Shown: positions 34,860-47,250 of the stretch, piece by piece
Layout: the number at the start of each line of letters is the position of its first letter
Numbering within the stretch: the first letter of the stretch is position 1
Assembly: GCA_014773175.1 (NCBI GenBank)
Contig: VXCM01000913.1
Coordinates: 149,060 to 213,059 of the forward strand
From: Lucifuga dentata
Taxonomy: Eukaryota; Chordata; Actinopteri; Ophidiiformes; Bythitidae
Reading direction: 5' to 3'
Length of the DNA: 64,000 bases
Position numbers and translations under genes: made by a program
Notes under the pieces: model-generated
What the model was told of the DNA's origin: nothing
Databases searched by the model: none
The model's input: only the letters and a program-made list of their open reading frames with translations

Positions 34860-35790
34860 TCAGTCCACAGCAAATCCACAAAGCCTCCCAGCATCTCCAT
34901 GGCGACGGGCCTCGGTCGAGCAGATGGCCTCAGTGTACCGCGCGGCAATTAAAAAGGGAGCAATGAGTGGGGAAAAGAAAGTGGGTCAGGATCAGGGGGA
35001 GCAGGGCCGGCAACGTGAATCTGCTTCTGCCTCGGGCCTGCGCATGGATGTACGCATGCATTTGTGCTCTCACTCACTAACACACACGCTCGTATTCACG
35101 CCTCACTGCACTCCTTCCCCAGTATTCCCACTATAAACAAATACCGACCCCATGCCGGTCGTGAAGCATCGGCATTATGAGAATGAAAAGAGGAGTTAGA
35201 GCGATTGAGGAAGTGCAGCGTGCTACTCCAACAAACTACCCTGAACCTCACACACCATATCTGCCCAATGATGTGAAGCCAGAGAAACTTCCACCGGAAT
35301 TACACGGGCAAATCCCACAACCCAATCAATAGGATTAACCCTCCAGCCTCTGTGCAATGATATAAAGAATCAGTCCGCTCTTTTATGGATTACGTCCATC
35401 AGTGCCACTCTAGCAGGAATTGCAATTTTTCCCTTCAGATTTACCAAAATTTTTTGGAGAGCATGGATAAAACATCTCTGTAATATGGCCAATCAGTTTC
35501 ATACCCATCGGGACGCTCATCTAAACACGGACTTTCCATTTCATCTCAACTTGGAACCACTTGCTCGAAAAGATCTAAATGAGCTTCTAATTCACTCGCT
35601 CAAATTAAGAACGGCTTTAATTAAACTAATTTAGCAGACAATGTGATTTCTTGCACATTACAGAGCTTTTAATTTAATTTCGTGTTTTATGTGTCATAAT
35701 ATTCATACAATTATGCAACTGCCAATGCCTTTGTTTGAAGATAGCTTTAATACAGAATATGCGTTGGTTTTGGGGGTCCACTGGCTTCCC
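34860..35790. promoter_or_regulatory. Candidate conserved non-coding block with homeodomain-type motifs
   Basis: This is repeat-free sequence of mixed composition. It includes CGCGCGGCAATTAAAAAGGG near 34940, CCAATCAATAGGATTAACC near 35321, TTTAATTAAACTAATTTAG at 35616-35634, and a TTTTAATTTAATTTCG stretch near 35667. Clustered TAATTA cores in unique DNA are typical of developmental enhancers in vertebrates. Conservation was not tested. No splice-flanked frame is convincing. Confidence 0.3.
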
Positions 35791-37300
35791 GCATAGTAAG
35801 TGAAAAAAGGCCTAGTGAGCTGAAAAAATTGAATGAGCCCTTATTTGAACAAGTCTTTTCTTCCAGTTAGCGGTCTTAGTGTGTCTAAATAGAGTTTCAG
35901 CCAAGAACACTGTTTTAAGGCAAACTAGAATCACCCTTGGAACACAGACTCATTCAGGAACAGCATGACCCTCTGCAAACTGCCATCCCCTGCAGGGCCT
36001 ACATGTAAATCTCCATTCCCCCTTCCCTCCTTACATGTACGCTGCTATTTTCCCTGGCAAATCTTTTTTCCATGACTTAGAGAAGAAAAAACACACAATC
36101 CGTAAAGTCATTCTGCAGAACAATTTGGAACTTGGCAAACTAAAGGCTATGAGTCTGCAAGCAGTAACAGGGAAGGTATTTTAAGGCTTTTGCCGCAACA
36201 TTAAACAGCCTTTATATCAAGTTTCTCATCCCTGACGTTTGTTCCTCTCTAGCTTCTATTTTGGGTTTCATAATGCTGACAAAGAAAGTACACAGTGCCA
36301 GGAACAATTGCACGGCCATGCATCTATCTGAAATAAATATTTACGGATGCTCAAGATCTATTATGCGAACGGAGCTTACGGTTAAATTAAGCATTGAAAC
36401 TCAACTTGGATATACTAATATAGCCAAGAAAATGCACTTGTACTCTTTGAGGTGGGATGTGTGGCTGCAGGGTCAGTGCATGGGTGTTCTTGTTGCTACT
36501 TATCTGTGCATAAGTTCTCATCACATAAATATAACTCTGATGTTCAGCACATAGGAGAGAAGGGGGAACCTTTGACCCCGAGCCTCCTGTTTCTTGAGCC
36601 CTGACGTGGCATTTGGCATCTTCACGGCTCAGCTGACAATTGCGTGAAACTACAAAACGGCCCCGCATGATTCCTTTGCCGGTATCAAAGCTCTCTCCAG
36701 ATTCCTGACTGGTTAATTCCACTTGCAATCCTGTAGCCAAAGCAAAATGTGTGCTGCCAGCTTGGAAGCTCCCATGTGGAAACCTCTGGCAAGGTTATTC
36801 AGCTGGAAGAGGCAAGGAGAAGCGAGGAGGAGGAGGAGAAGGAGGAGGAGGAGGAGGGATGGGAGAAGAGCTGGCTATGAGGAACCCATTCACCTAATAA
36901 TGATGTTTATATTGCAGCTATTCTGCATTGTTATTATGTTGTGGACAAAATATAATGCCGCCCAGATTATTTATTTTGTTAGTGCAGTAAGTAAAGCAAC
37001 ATCAATATCCCAACTTCACTCCCATCTCATACGCCGGAACAATTAGACATTTCATCACATTTAAGTGCGAAATCTTCAAAACACCAAACCTGCCATTTTT
37101 AATTATAGCCTACAGTAAATTAGTAATCGACAACAAATGTGTGAACTTCCTGTAGACACGTGACAGATCAGGAGATAAATAACCAAAACACACTGCCTCA
37201 TATATAACATTAAGAAAGACGGCACAGGTCCTGCTTTGATGTTTTAATACGTTTCCATATGCAAGACATGTCAAAGAATGTGCAAAATTTGATCAATATT
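35791..37300. other. Gene-free DNA
   Basis: It contains an (AGG)n tract at 36824-36858 and otherwise unique sequence. An arginine-rich frame through the AGG tract is an artefact. Confidence 0.45.
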
Positions 37301-37564
37301 TGAATCAGAATCACAGTATTGGCCAGGAACTTTACAATCATATTGTTTAGCCCAAGTATATTTTTAGATATTTTTATTATTTACATGATTTTGACTGTAT
37401 TTGTCAAGTTTCCACATTTCATGCCAGCAAATCAAATTTTTATTATTAAAATCATGCTAACAAACAGACAAACACAATAAACAGATAAATAAATCCTTCT
37501 TCTGGATCCTGTGTGATCCATAATGTGATCCAGATCTCTACCAAAAGATCCGATCTTTTTTGTC

Positions 37565-37595
<31 letters not shown>

Positions 37596-37790
37596 AGCCA
37601 CTATGCTAAATTTCACTGAAATCGGCCCATTAGCATTGATTTTATAAGCTAAGAACATTTCGTGGATCCTGGATGAATGTGAAATTTAATCACTTTTTCC
37701 TCTCGACGTTATCTGTCCCCCAAATATCATCCAAATCCATCCATAACTTTCAGATATCTTGCTAACAAACAGACAAACAAATGCCGGAGA
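37301..37790. repeat. Adjacent non-LTR retrotransposon tail fragments
   Basis: 37301-37350 contains AATCAGAATCACAGTATTGG followed by CCAGGAAC, like the end of a common fish LINE/SINE repeat. 37490-37790 contains TTTCACTGAAATCGGCCCAT, CATCCAAATCCATCCATAAC and TGCTAACAAACAGACAAACA, which resembles the 3' end of RTE-like LINEs as I recall them. A second AACAAACAGACAAACA tail near 37459 suggests two tandem copies. An A27 run lies inside. Class is tentative. Confidence 0.4.
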
Positions 37791-39303
37791 TGCACTAGAT
37801 GGTGGAGGACAAACAAGGCATAAGTGCTTTTCATCCACAGTCTGAAGTCAGTCCTGGAGTAATGCATTGTGGGTAATACAGCAGCCCTGTGTGCTTTCTA
37901 TGGCAGAGCCTACATCTGCTCATATCTGTTTGTGCATGAGCTCCTTAGTGCCATGATGTCATACAGGCTGCAATTTTTCCTCTTTTTTTTTCTTCCCTTC
38001 ATCCGTGTCTGATGTATTCCGGACATACTGACGCATTCAAAGGAGTAAATGCAGTTTTGCCACAGCTCAGTCATTCCTGGTTTGGTTTCTATATGCATAC
38101 CAGTCAGACGCTTAAATAGGTGCAGTGCTGACGCAGCCTTTTGTCCGTTACTGCTTGAGATAAAGGGATAAATGCAACCACCTTTCTCCTCTGAGGTGTG
38201 ACTCACGCAATACTTACTGCACCCACCCACCATTCCTACACTTACACACACACAAACAAAAATAACAATAAAATCAGGCCGCACATGGTAAACGTCTGAA
38301 ATCTGAAACAGTTGCACTGCAAACCCAGTTATGAAAGTGAGGGCATACGGGAAGGCAGAGGGGCATCTGCTACATCTGATTTTGTGAAAACAATGCAAAA
38401 TTGGAGTGAAACGCAGCCAGGCCTGAAACAGGGGAATCAATAGCAGACCGCATTAGTTGCTTTGGCATACACGCTATGAATAAAATGTAAGGATCAATGC
38501 CAAATTGTGAGCCATCTCATTGTTTATCTATATCTCCTTCACAGCTAAGCCGGACCACATGCAAAATGAAGCCAAGCAGAATATCCACGTCTCTTAATGC
38601 TGACCTCATCTTACAACAACAAGAATTGTGAAACTATCATGCTGGCTCCAATAGAGGTGGTGTGACACTGTTATATAGCGGCTGACATTATTCAAAACTG
38701 AGCTATTATCTTTGCAGTTGATCAGAGCAAACACCACAGTGGGAAATATGAGTGATAGAGCTGACCAATTATCAGTCATATTTCCCAGCCTGTCTGCACA
38801 GGACGAGGGCACTAAGGAGCTTTGCAGCAGGCTGCAGCACACTGAGGACTTAGCTATATGTCAGGCAGAATAAATAAACCCGTGTTTGTGATTCCTAAGC
38901 AGCNTGAGGACTTAGCTATATGTCAGGCAGAATAAATAAACCCGTGTTTGTGATTCCTAAGCAGCCCCCCTGCCAAAACCCCCCACTCCCATTAATACAA
39001 CCACACTGTTGCTTTGAAGCACAGTCAGCTCCCAGAGAGACATCACTGCAGAATATTAAATAAGTGAACACCATCACTCATTAAAAAGGGAAACATTTCA
39101 TGAAACAAACCTGCTTTTGTGTCGAGTGCTAACCGCGATGGCTTTCAGCACGCGCCATGCTCAAAGGTAGAGCGAGGAGACGGGAGGGTGGAAAGGGGAC
39201 GAGAGAAGGAGTATGTGTGGGGGGGGGCAGGAAAAATGCAAAGTTGTGGCAGTAGATCAGGTTTACTGGGATCTTCGCTGAGCCTGTGAGCTGATATTTT
39301 ATT
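37791..39303. other. Gene-free DNA; holds the longest open frame in the window, judged non-coding
   Basis: A 176-codon minus-strand frame (37910-38440) crosses an imperfect AC repeat that translates as VCVCVSVG. It has no recognisable domain, so I do not call it a gene. The rest is unique DNA plus an assembly duplication at 38843-38965 and a G-run near 39219. Confidence 0.5.
38843..38965. other. Assembly-junction duplication (61 bp x 2 around one N)
   Basis: Bases 38843-38903 equal 38905-38965, separated by the N at 38904. Confidence 0.85.
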
Positions 39304-39490
39304 TAAAATTCAACACTGACTTTCATCCTTTGAAAATTCATCGCCGACTTGCATGCTTTGAAAGTTCTCACCACCTAAGTCCATTTATAAGGGATGGGAG
39401 TTAATGGTGAATTTTAGAGTATTCACAAAGGATGGAAGTCAATGAAGAATTTTAGAGCTTTTTACAAAAGATGGAAATCAACAATGAAAT
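39304..39490. repeat. Palindromic minisatellite, 35-48 bp units in two orientations
   Basis: Units with GACTTTCATCCTTTGAAAAT run forward near 39317 and, decayed, near 39346. Units with CAAAGGATGGAAGTCAATGA run in reverse near 39395, 39425 and 39466. The array is therefore head-to-head and can fold back on itself. Confidence 0.6.
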
Positions 39491-39750
39491 CTTTGTTTTC
39501 GGTGTAAGCTAATAACTTCACCTCGAGACAGTATTGATCTATGGACATAAACATTGCTAAGCTGTAACAACATTTGAGACATTTTTAGTCAGAAACTGAT
39601 CATAGCTGATAAATATGTTCAGTGTTTTAACATTTTCCTTCCAATAATTCTCACCAAGTTTTAGCGTTTCGATAAGAATTTGTTGAATAGATTATCAAGC
39701 CAATCTGCTAAGAGCCTTTAAAAGCAACATTTTAGACGACTCAGTAAACT
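39491..39750. other. Gene-free AT-rich DNA
   Basis: Nothing is recognised. Confidence 0.5.
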
Positions 39751-40544
39751 CAGAGGTGGGTAGAGTATCCAGAAACTGTACTCAAGTAAAAGTATTGTTA
39801 CTTTATGATAATAGTGACTCAAGTATAACTCAGAGTAGTCACCAAAATAATTACTTGAGTGAGAGTAAAAAAAGTATCTATTAAAAAAATTACTTGAGTA
39901 GTGAATAACTTTGACCAAGCTAATTCTTTCAAATAATCAACAAGCTATAAAGTGCTCCTCTGAGGGGGGAAAAAAAAAGCAAAGTAGCCATATGTAGCCT
40001 CTAATACAATCCAAATCATATCATATAAAGAAACAGTAGACAGTAATAAATCAGGTATTTACCACATAAGAAATTATGACAATTCTGGCCTGGCCCCAAG
40101 ACAGTTAGCTAGGTTAGCTTCATGAATTTACTCAGACAATTTACTCTTATATTATATGCAAAGGCACCGGCCGGCCCACCTACCAAGCCATGTCAACCCA
40201 CCATTGTCATGGAGATGACAGGAAGCTAAATGTGATTGGACAAAGCTCTCTCACACACACACACACACAGTGGAGCAGTCGCTTTCACTTTCTCTGCTGC
40301 AGTGGAGAAAGCAGAGAATTTTGACTCGTTGCGTCGGAGCGATGTCTCATAATCAATAAAAAAGTAACGCAAAGACTGCGACCAAATGTAACAGAGTAAA
40401 AGTATATGTTTTCCTTCATAAATATACTCAAATATGAGTTAAAAGTATCCTGCAATAAAACTACTCAGTAAAGTACAATTTTGTGAAAAAAGTGACTTAA
40501 GTAAATGTAACGGAGTAAATGGAATGCGTTACTACACACCTCTG
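39751..40544. mobile_element. hAT-like TIR element (CAGAGGTGGGTAGAGTA ends)
   Basis: The left end CAGAGGTGGGTAGAGTATCC and the right end GTTACTACACACCTCTG are inverted matches. Just inside, the left has ACTCAAGTAAAAGTATTGTT and the right AAGTAAATGTAACGGAGTAA. The interior has no open frame and a short (CA)n at about 40254-40268. The ends resemble those of the proven hAT at 56404. No clean 8-bp target duplication remains (AGTAAACT versus GCCAAACA), so the superfamily is inferred from the ends. Confidence 0.6.
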
Positions 40545-43500
40545 GCCAAACAGCACTAAAATATCACACTGAAATCTAGAACAGATCTCTTTCAAATAGG
40601 TTAGAAGGCAGAGTGATTAACTGTTATTTGTCAGTGGTAGAAGAAAATCTAGGAGACATTCCTGCCCAAAATGAGCATAAGTTAAGAATTAAATGAATAA
40701 ACAACATGTCCACAGAACTAGACTGTTTTATGTAGGTCCATCGCGGTCTCAGAGGAACCTCTATCATGTTGGAGATGGATGAGACTGTAGACAGGCTGAT
40801 ATCCAGCATTTAATTTAAGGCCTGTATTGGCCCAATATATCAGTAAACCGATACAGCATATCGGTCTGACCTGAGACAGTAATAGACAGAGCTGAAGGCT
40901 TTTGTCAGTATACTGCAGAAGTCAGCACAAAATTCAACCGAGTCAAACAGCTGAAAACATGGCAACAGCATCGACCGGTCCGGCCTGTCTTAAAATGAGT
41001 CCCAGTCCACCTAAACTAGTTCACAAAACGGATGCCAACAGCAAAAATGTGGAAGTATCTGGCTCACAGAGCTGACAGAGACGAACAACCAGCCATCTTA
41101 TCGAAACCTCAGTGGAAAAGTTTTCCATACAAAGCGATCCAAGTCAATCTGGCATCATAACCTGCTCAGTGTTCTCTCTTTTTTTTTTTTTTTTTTNTTT
41201 TTTTTTTTTTTTTTCTGTGATAATGATGGTGGTTTTGTATAGTATAATTTCTGGAGCTATGATAACACTGTGGATTCCAATTTTGCCCTCATCTTCAGAC
41301 TCACCAGGCTCTTTACTGACTGCTTATCGGGAGTTCTTTAATTCTTTAATAACAGCACCTCAGCCAGGCTGCTTGTTGTAAATTAGGTGCTGCACTGATG
41401 AGATCTGTCTTAGTTTAAAGGTGTACGGCTTTAGTGGCAAGATCAGGAATTTATCCACTCTCACAATCCCAGATCAGTCCATGACTATATACCTGGGTGG
41501 TAAACCCAGACTTGATGAGCAAAGACTGGCAGGCCCATGGATTCTCTTTGAAACTATGTTGAGGTATGAAAATGGGATGAATAGCGCAAGTAATGATATA
41601 AAAGACTTTAAAATAACACATTAAAAGGTTAATCTGCCTTTACACAATGACACCAAGACAATACATGTCTAACTGGAACATATCCTTCAACTTAAATGAA
41701 TGATTACTGGTAGTATCTATAGTAACCGAGCAGCAAGGAAAGAACAGTTGCAGAAGCTCATCACAAGCCAAGACACATAAGTGCAGCCTGTCAAAATCCT
41801 TCTAGCATGTAAGATTATTGACTTTTCCTTCAGAAGATTTTAATTCATTTCGGAAGCAGAACAAAACTATCCTTGGATGCTGAAACAGCCATCTCATGAA
41901 TGGCAAAGGAAATGTGGAACAAGCGTAGTCGCTCGCTGCCGTTGCTGATTCTTCAGAGCTCAACAAGCATTTAACCATTCAGTCCCTTGACAAGAATCAG
42001 CTGAATAAAAAGAAGACTCAACGGATTAATGCCAAATCAGAACAGCTCAGGGCAAGATTTGATTCCCTTTATTGATTTTCCTTTTTCTTACTTTGCTGAT
42101 TCTGCGATTTGAGCTGAAACAGAAGAATTTCCAGGATTTAAAGCCTGAAACTGCAGATGCAGCTTGCAGATGATCCAACATAGCGACGATCTGGAAGGAG
42201 CACGAATGGAGAAGCTATAAAAAAAATAACGCCCAAATGGCAGCAACAGAATGGACATACTGATGCTGTTGGGGAAAAAAAAAAAAAACAGGCCATCTGC
42301 TGATGTTTAAATGCCAGCTTATGAGAAAAACATTATTTGCAGTATTAAAACTTCCAAACTACTCTATCCCTAAAAATAGTTTTATTCCTTGATCAGATCC
42401 AGACAATTTTGTCATCACATGGACACAAAGGAGCACTGGTAAAATCCTTACTTTGGCTTTCTAAGACTCATTCAAGGCCTTAAGACATAATTTATTCATC
42501 ATCATTACTCAAATTTAGAATATGAACTACAGATTGAAAACAAGAGAGGGGAACGTTCATTTTAAGTCTGTTTTCAATGGTATTTGTGCATTCTGCCGCA
42601 TGTAGAGAACACTCCATTTTGTCATAATCTTTCCATTATTTAGGTCCACTGCTTATCGTCATGTTTTATTCATCTATTTTGTGATACAAAGCCTTTATGC
42701 AGAGACCACAGGGTTGGAAATATGCATCATGAACTTAGACAGAAAACTCAAAATGTGCCTGTTCGACCAGCTACCATGAATACGTTAAAAAAAACTCCAA
42801 TATTTTCCCTGTGAAAGAAAAGCTCCTTAATTATTTGAGAAAATCTCTGAAATGAAAGAAAAGCCACTCCACTTCCACAATATTACAGTCAAAAAGTAAT
42901 CTATGCCTTAAAAAGACCATTCTCACAGTGTTTTGAGAGGGATTTGCTTAAGAACTGACAGCAGAGCCACAATGAGCTAAATGCTCCAACAGATGAAGTT
43001 TGAGGGCCCAAGTGTCTCCATTAGCCGTAAGGCAAAAACGAAGTTTAATCTCCTGTCAGCCCCCTCAAGCTAGCCTTCCAGGACTTGGAGCTCTCGCCCA
43101 TCCATCACCTCAGCAGGGACCAAAGAGAAACTCCCAGAGGGACGAGGATCAGACCAATTTGCATTCACGCGCTAACCATCAAGGCCCAGCAATTCCCGTA
43201 GCGACTCGCCTCACTTTGACTACATCACAACTGTAATCCATATGAAGCACTGTATTTCATGGACTGAAAATTACTTTTCTTCAGAAGACAGAGAGAAAAA
43301 AAAGAGCAAAGTTGAAATTCTAATTGCCATGTTCCAAATGGGTAGCAGCAGTCGTGTCAAGAACAATCTTGCAGCCATAAAACATTTCACTTGACTCTTG
43401 CAGTGTTCAGCATTAAACACCCATTTCACTGCTCTCCACGAACATGCCTGCAATACTCCTCTGACCCCGTCTATTCATCAATCAAACTTAAATTATGGCA

Positions 43501-43900
43501 CATTTCATACACAAAGGGTGAATTCAATGTGTCAAAGCTGAAAAAAATACCATACACACCTCATCAGCACAGCTTGTGACCATTATGAATTGTGTGTCAT
43601 TCTTCTTTGACAAGCCCAAGCATAGAAATCAGGAAGTTAGCTGTGCAATTAACCCTAAAGAATCCACACAATAAAACTGTCCATCACATTAAAACAGGAG
43701 ACATCACCCGTGGTTCAATTTGCCAGGGGATATCAAATGATAATCGAATGGCAAATAAGCACAGTTAAAGGGTAGAAATACACAAGATGATGCAGCTCAG
43801 TCCCTCTGTGTTATGCTATTAGTAGAAAAGCCACGTAGATCACAGCCAACCCTTCGTGAGCAGCTCATATAAAAGACTGCAGGAAATGACTGACAGAACC
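40545..43900. other. Gene-free DNA
   Basis: Poly-T with an N at 41197. No gene or repeat family is recognised in the remaining unique sequence. Confidence 0.45.
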
Positions 43901-44600
43901 AAACAACAGGGGTCTCCAGCAAAATGATTTGTTGAGCTTGCATGCTGCCAAGTTATTACAAAGATTACATTTCGCAGTTAATTCCTATTCTGAATAATAT
44001 GACATTCAAAGTTGGTGTTCGTCTAACATTCAATGTTAATTTCCCAAATGTTTAATCCAACTAAGATGAGGAATTAAAGCTGGAAAATCTCCTTATCCCA
44101 CCATGGAGGATGACATCTATATAGGCACGTACACCAGTAGGACCTGACGATGGAGCCAAGCCATAAACAACCACCTGGATGCTAACTCAAATTACACTCA
44201 ATTAAATATCGGTCTGGAATAGAGAAGAGGCTGAGCTCCAATATATGAAAGCAGGAACACAGGTCCTATTATTCACAGATCCATTGTCCTCAATGTTCCT
44301 TTTATTTGATAATTATTGGCAAGCAGCATTGAATATTTTTCTGTTTATGAATTTGGCAGTCTTGTCTTGTCAACAAATGGTTATTACTATGACAGGCACA
44401 AATGGCCTTCCCTGATGGATAATTGCAGCAGGTTTTGCTGCCACTTGCATTTGTTAGAGCCATTTCTCACTTGTTTGTGTTTGGGTAATGAGAGAAGAGC
44501 CTGGAACATGTTGTATATCCATCAGGGCATCAAAGATAGCGGGCCCTTATGGCAACGACCTTTGACCTCAGGGTGAAAGACCAGATTCTTGTTCCTGCAT
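43901..44600. promoter_or_regulatory. Candidate conserved non-coding block with a DR1 site
   Basis: Unique, repeat-free sequence. At 44556-44568 the minus strand reads AGGTCAAAGGTCG, one base from the AGGTCAAAGGTCA DR1 element bound by HNF4, RXR heterodimers and COUP-TF. An ATAATTATT core lies near 44310 and a GGATAATTGCAG segment near 44417. Function and conservation are untested inference. Confidence 0.3.
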
Positions 44601-44978
44601 GTCAAAAGAAATGGGTCTTCGTGCCTTCAGAGATATCTAAAGGCATGAATTATAAAGTCACGGTGGTTGAAAAAAAAACACTATGGCAACAACATGTAGT
44701 CGTATGATATCTAATTAGGCTCAGAACACACCACCTACTTTACTTATAAGACATTTCCAAGATGCTTAAAGTGAGTTTTGATATATTTTCCACTCCCTTG
44801 ATTGAACAGCTTCAAAAGATTTCCAACATGAATCCCAAGGGAACCAGTTAATCCTGATCTTCTCCACAAGCAAAGGGATCATCTCAATGTAAATCAGACA
44901 GAGCTTTTGATCAAAGTATTCAATCGGTCTTGAACACATGATGCTGTAAGGAGCCTCGCTGAGAACAAGGTCAACGTC

Positions 44979-45011
<33 letters not shown>

Positions 45012-45363
45012 CTTAGAAGAGCCTGAAAAACAGATTGGATATGCACTAGAAAATGACCACTTTGAAAGAGAATGCATTAAAAGGTGGGAGTCATGATGAA
45101 TGACACTAAATTATTTAAACACATACAGCTTCTTAGAATAATGTTGACATCAGTGGCATTCAAAACATAATGTGACATTTCTTGACCCTTTTCCATTATT
45201 TTCCTAAAACACAGGCGCCAGACAGAATTTTAAGGTCTAAGATGTTAACAAAACTAGTAAACTTTCGAGTAAGCCCAGTTAGCCTTAAAGCCTTTTCATA
45301 ATGGATTCACGTCGAATGATCCACTCACTTGTCCAGACAGGATTAACCTCACAAAAACATGAT

Positions 45364-45365
45364 AC

Positions 45366-45400
<35 letters not shown>

Positions 45401-45402
45401 CA
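45364..45402. repeat. (CA)n microsatellite, interrupted
   Basis: CA units with one AAACA interruption near 45383. Confidence 0.85.
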
Positions 45403-45609
45403 TATAGATACATACTGTTGATGCTTTTTTGTTTTCTGATTACAAAGGTTGTCAATATAATCAGGATGATGCTGCTGCTTCCAATATGAGTCAAAATATT
45501 ATTATGGTGCTTGTTTAAATAATTATTGAGCAATTTGAAAGCTGAAATGTCAGGATGATCAATGTGAAATTATCACTCTTCTGCTTATGGTCTAATACAC
45601 ATCATCTTC

Positions 45610-45655
45610 CTCTCTCTCTCTCTCTCTCAGACACACACACACACACACACACACA
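45610..45655. repeat. Compound (TC)n-(AC)n microsatellite
   Basis: Nine TC units pass directly into about 13 AC units. Confidence 0.9.
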
Positions 45656-46241
45656 AATTCAGGAGAATAACTCAAAATATGGCTGGAGTCAATCCTTTGA
45701 AAGGCAAATGTCACCATATTCTGAGTCACTCCATCAGACTCAGGTTAAAAATTTAAAATCCAGGTTTTGATTATTCTCCTGTAATGTAACTCTATTCTAA
45801 TTCTTCACTGTAGCCATCAAACAGACCAGAAGATCTAGAATTTCAATTGCTATTCAAGAGCACTCTGTGGTTATGAGGTTCCAAGGAACAATGAGATATT
45901 GGGAAAGTTGGAGCTTGCTGCCCTGCATAGTTCGCACATATCGCCATCTGCCTGCTGAACTGGTAAATTCATTCTTTTCCAGCCAAATAAGTATTCTGCA
46001 ACCGCTTTGAGAAAGCTGCATTCTACCGCAGAAACACTTTTCCAATTTTCCTTCACTCATTAACACATCGCATTGCAAAAGAAACCCAAGAAATTAAATC
46101 GATCCACCCATGCAGGCATCAGTCAAGTCGGTGACATTGCAAAACATCATGCAGCACTCATGGGAGGNGGGGGGGGGGGGGGGGGATAGTGATGCATATG
46201 TTTGTGATAATTCCTTATTAGAATTGATTTCTGTGGCTTAC

Positions 46242-46293
46242 CTTGGATGTGGAGAGCCAACAGGAGTATCCATATCCCCACACACACCGCCAT
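46242..46293 (-). CDS. Candidate first coding exon: signal peptide of an unidentified secreted or membrane protein
   Basis: On the minus strand the ATG is at 46293-46291 in the context GGTGCCATGG, with G at -3 and +4, a good Kozak match. An in-frame TGA lies three codons upstream, so the frame cannot begin earlier. The 17 complete codons read MAVCVGIWILLLALHIQ, a short N-region followed by a hydrophobic core, as in a signal peptide. The exon ends CAAG and the intron opens GTAAGCC, close to the vertebrate donor consensus, leaving phase 1. It adjoins a CpG-rich block upstream. Many neural adhesion, receptor and phosphatase genes have a first exon coding little more than the signal peptide, followed by a very long intron. 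I cannot assign the family, and I found no second exon below it in the window. A chance frame remains possible. Confidence 0.5.
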
Positions 46294-47250
46294 GGCACCT
46301 CAACTATCCGGATCTTCTCTAACCTGAGGATGGATGATAAGGTTCACACGAAAAGACAAAGACCAAGCATGCAACTTCTGCAAATCCCACTCGGTGTGAA
46401 CTACACGCAGTCCACTCCTCTCTCTGAGCAGCAGGCGACTTTTACACAACTAGAGGATCGGTGCGCGTCTCCGTGCCAAAGCATCAATATACGTCTGCGG
46501 CGATTCCTGCTGGAGTTTCGACTAAGTGACCCGAATGAGATCCGAGCGGCTGCAGATTTACGCACGCCGATGCACGACGGAGTCTCTTTAGAAACAGCAG
46601 GAGAGGAAAAGAAGGGGAGTTGGGTTAATTATTAAAGGTGATATTCATCTACCCGTGCTGCTCCCTCCGCCGCTGCGGCTGCAGAACTCTCTCTCCCCCC
46701 TCCAGGATTTTGGATCGGAGGTAACGTGGGCGGGAGGTCCTCGATCGATGCTGCGCTGGGAAGTTTCCAAGAGTTCCTCTGGACAAATTGCGCTTTTCCT
46801 TCCGAATAGCGTATGTGCAAATTTGTCACAGCACCTAACAGATAATTCTGCTGGCACCGCGCTTGATTTATTTAGCCTGTAGTTCCTCAAGTTTCCGTTC
46901 TTCCGCTCTGCAGCCACGGCCGACCGGGTAGATCAGCAGACCAGGCCGGTGAAGTTGCTGAAACTCTGGAAATGGTGGGATGCCCCGATCTTTCTCTCCT
47001 TCTTTCTGGAAGAAGCACAACGTAGGCTTATCCCGCTTTGCGCACCGCCCCGCCGATCTGCCACCACAATGTGTTGCTGAGTATCGCGGAGGCTTTGGAG
47101 AGACCNGCACCGCCCCGCCGATCTGCCACCACAATGTGTTGCTGAGTATCGCGGAGGCTTTGGAGAGACCGGAATCGGGTGACGTTGAGTCAGGGAGGAG
47201 CCTGGTCTGCGAGCTCAGCACCAAACTACAGCAGCCATAGGACAAGGATC
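46294..47250 (-). promoter_or_regulatory. CpG-rich block: probable promoter and 5' UTR of the 46.29 kb exon
   Basis: CpG dinucleotides are frequent from about 46390 to 47190 (for example CGGTGCGCGTCTCCGTGCC near 46460, CGCTGCGGCT near 46671, GGGCGGGAGG near 46728), against very sparse CpG on either side. It lies immediately upstream of the minus-strand signal-peptide exon, as a CpG-island promoter would. The minus strand has ATCCATCCTCAG then GTTAGAG near 46317-46332, which could be an acceptor for a 5' UTR exon. Frames across it, including one through the N at 47106, are not recognised as proteins. Confidence 0.5.
47042..47170. other. Assembly-junction duplication (64 bp x 2 around one N)
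   Basis: Bases 47042-47105 equal 47107-47170, with the N at 47106. It inflates the CpG-rich block. Confidence 0.85.

Larger units (their letters stand above)
44601..46147. other. Gene-free DNA with microsatellites
   Basis: Poly-T at about 44983-45008, (CA)n at 45364-45402, (TC)n at 45610-45628 joined to (AC)n at 45630-45655. No exon is recognised downstream of the donor at 46241 on the minus strand. Confidence 0.5.

Noticed and set aside
36723..37046. An arginine-rich protein
   Set aside because: The RRRR stretch is a translation of the (AGG)n tract at 36824-36858.
37910..38440. The longest open frame of the window, 176 codons on the minus strand
   Set aside because: It crosses a low-complexity VCVCVSVG stretch from an AC repeat, has no recognisable domain or homologue, and open frames of this length occur by chance in 64 kb.
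39743..40552. An 8-bp target duplication for the 39751 element
   Set aside because: AGTAAACT and GCCAAACA match at only 4 of 8 positions, no better than expected after shifting, so I do not claim one.
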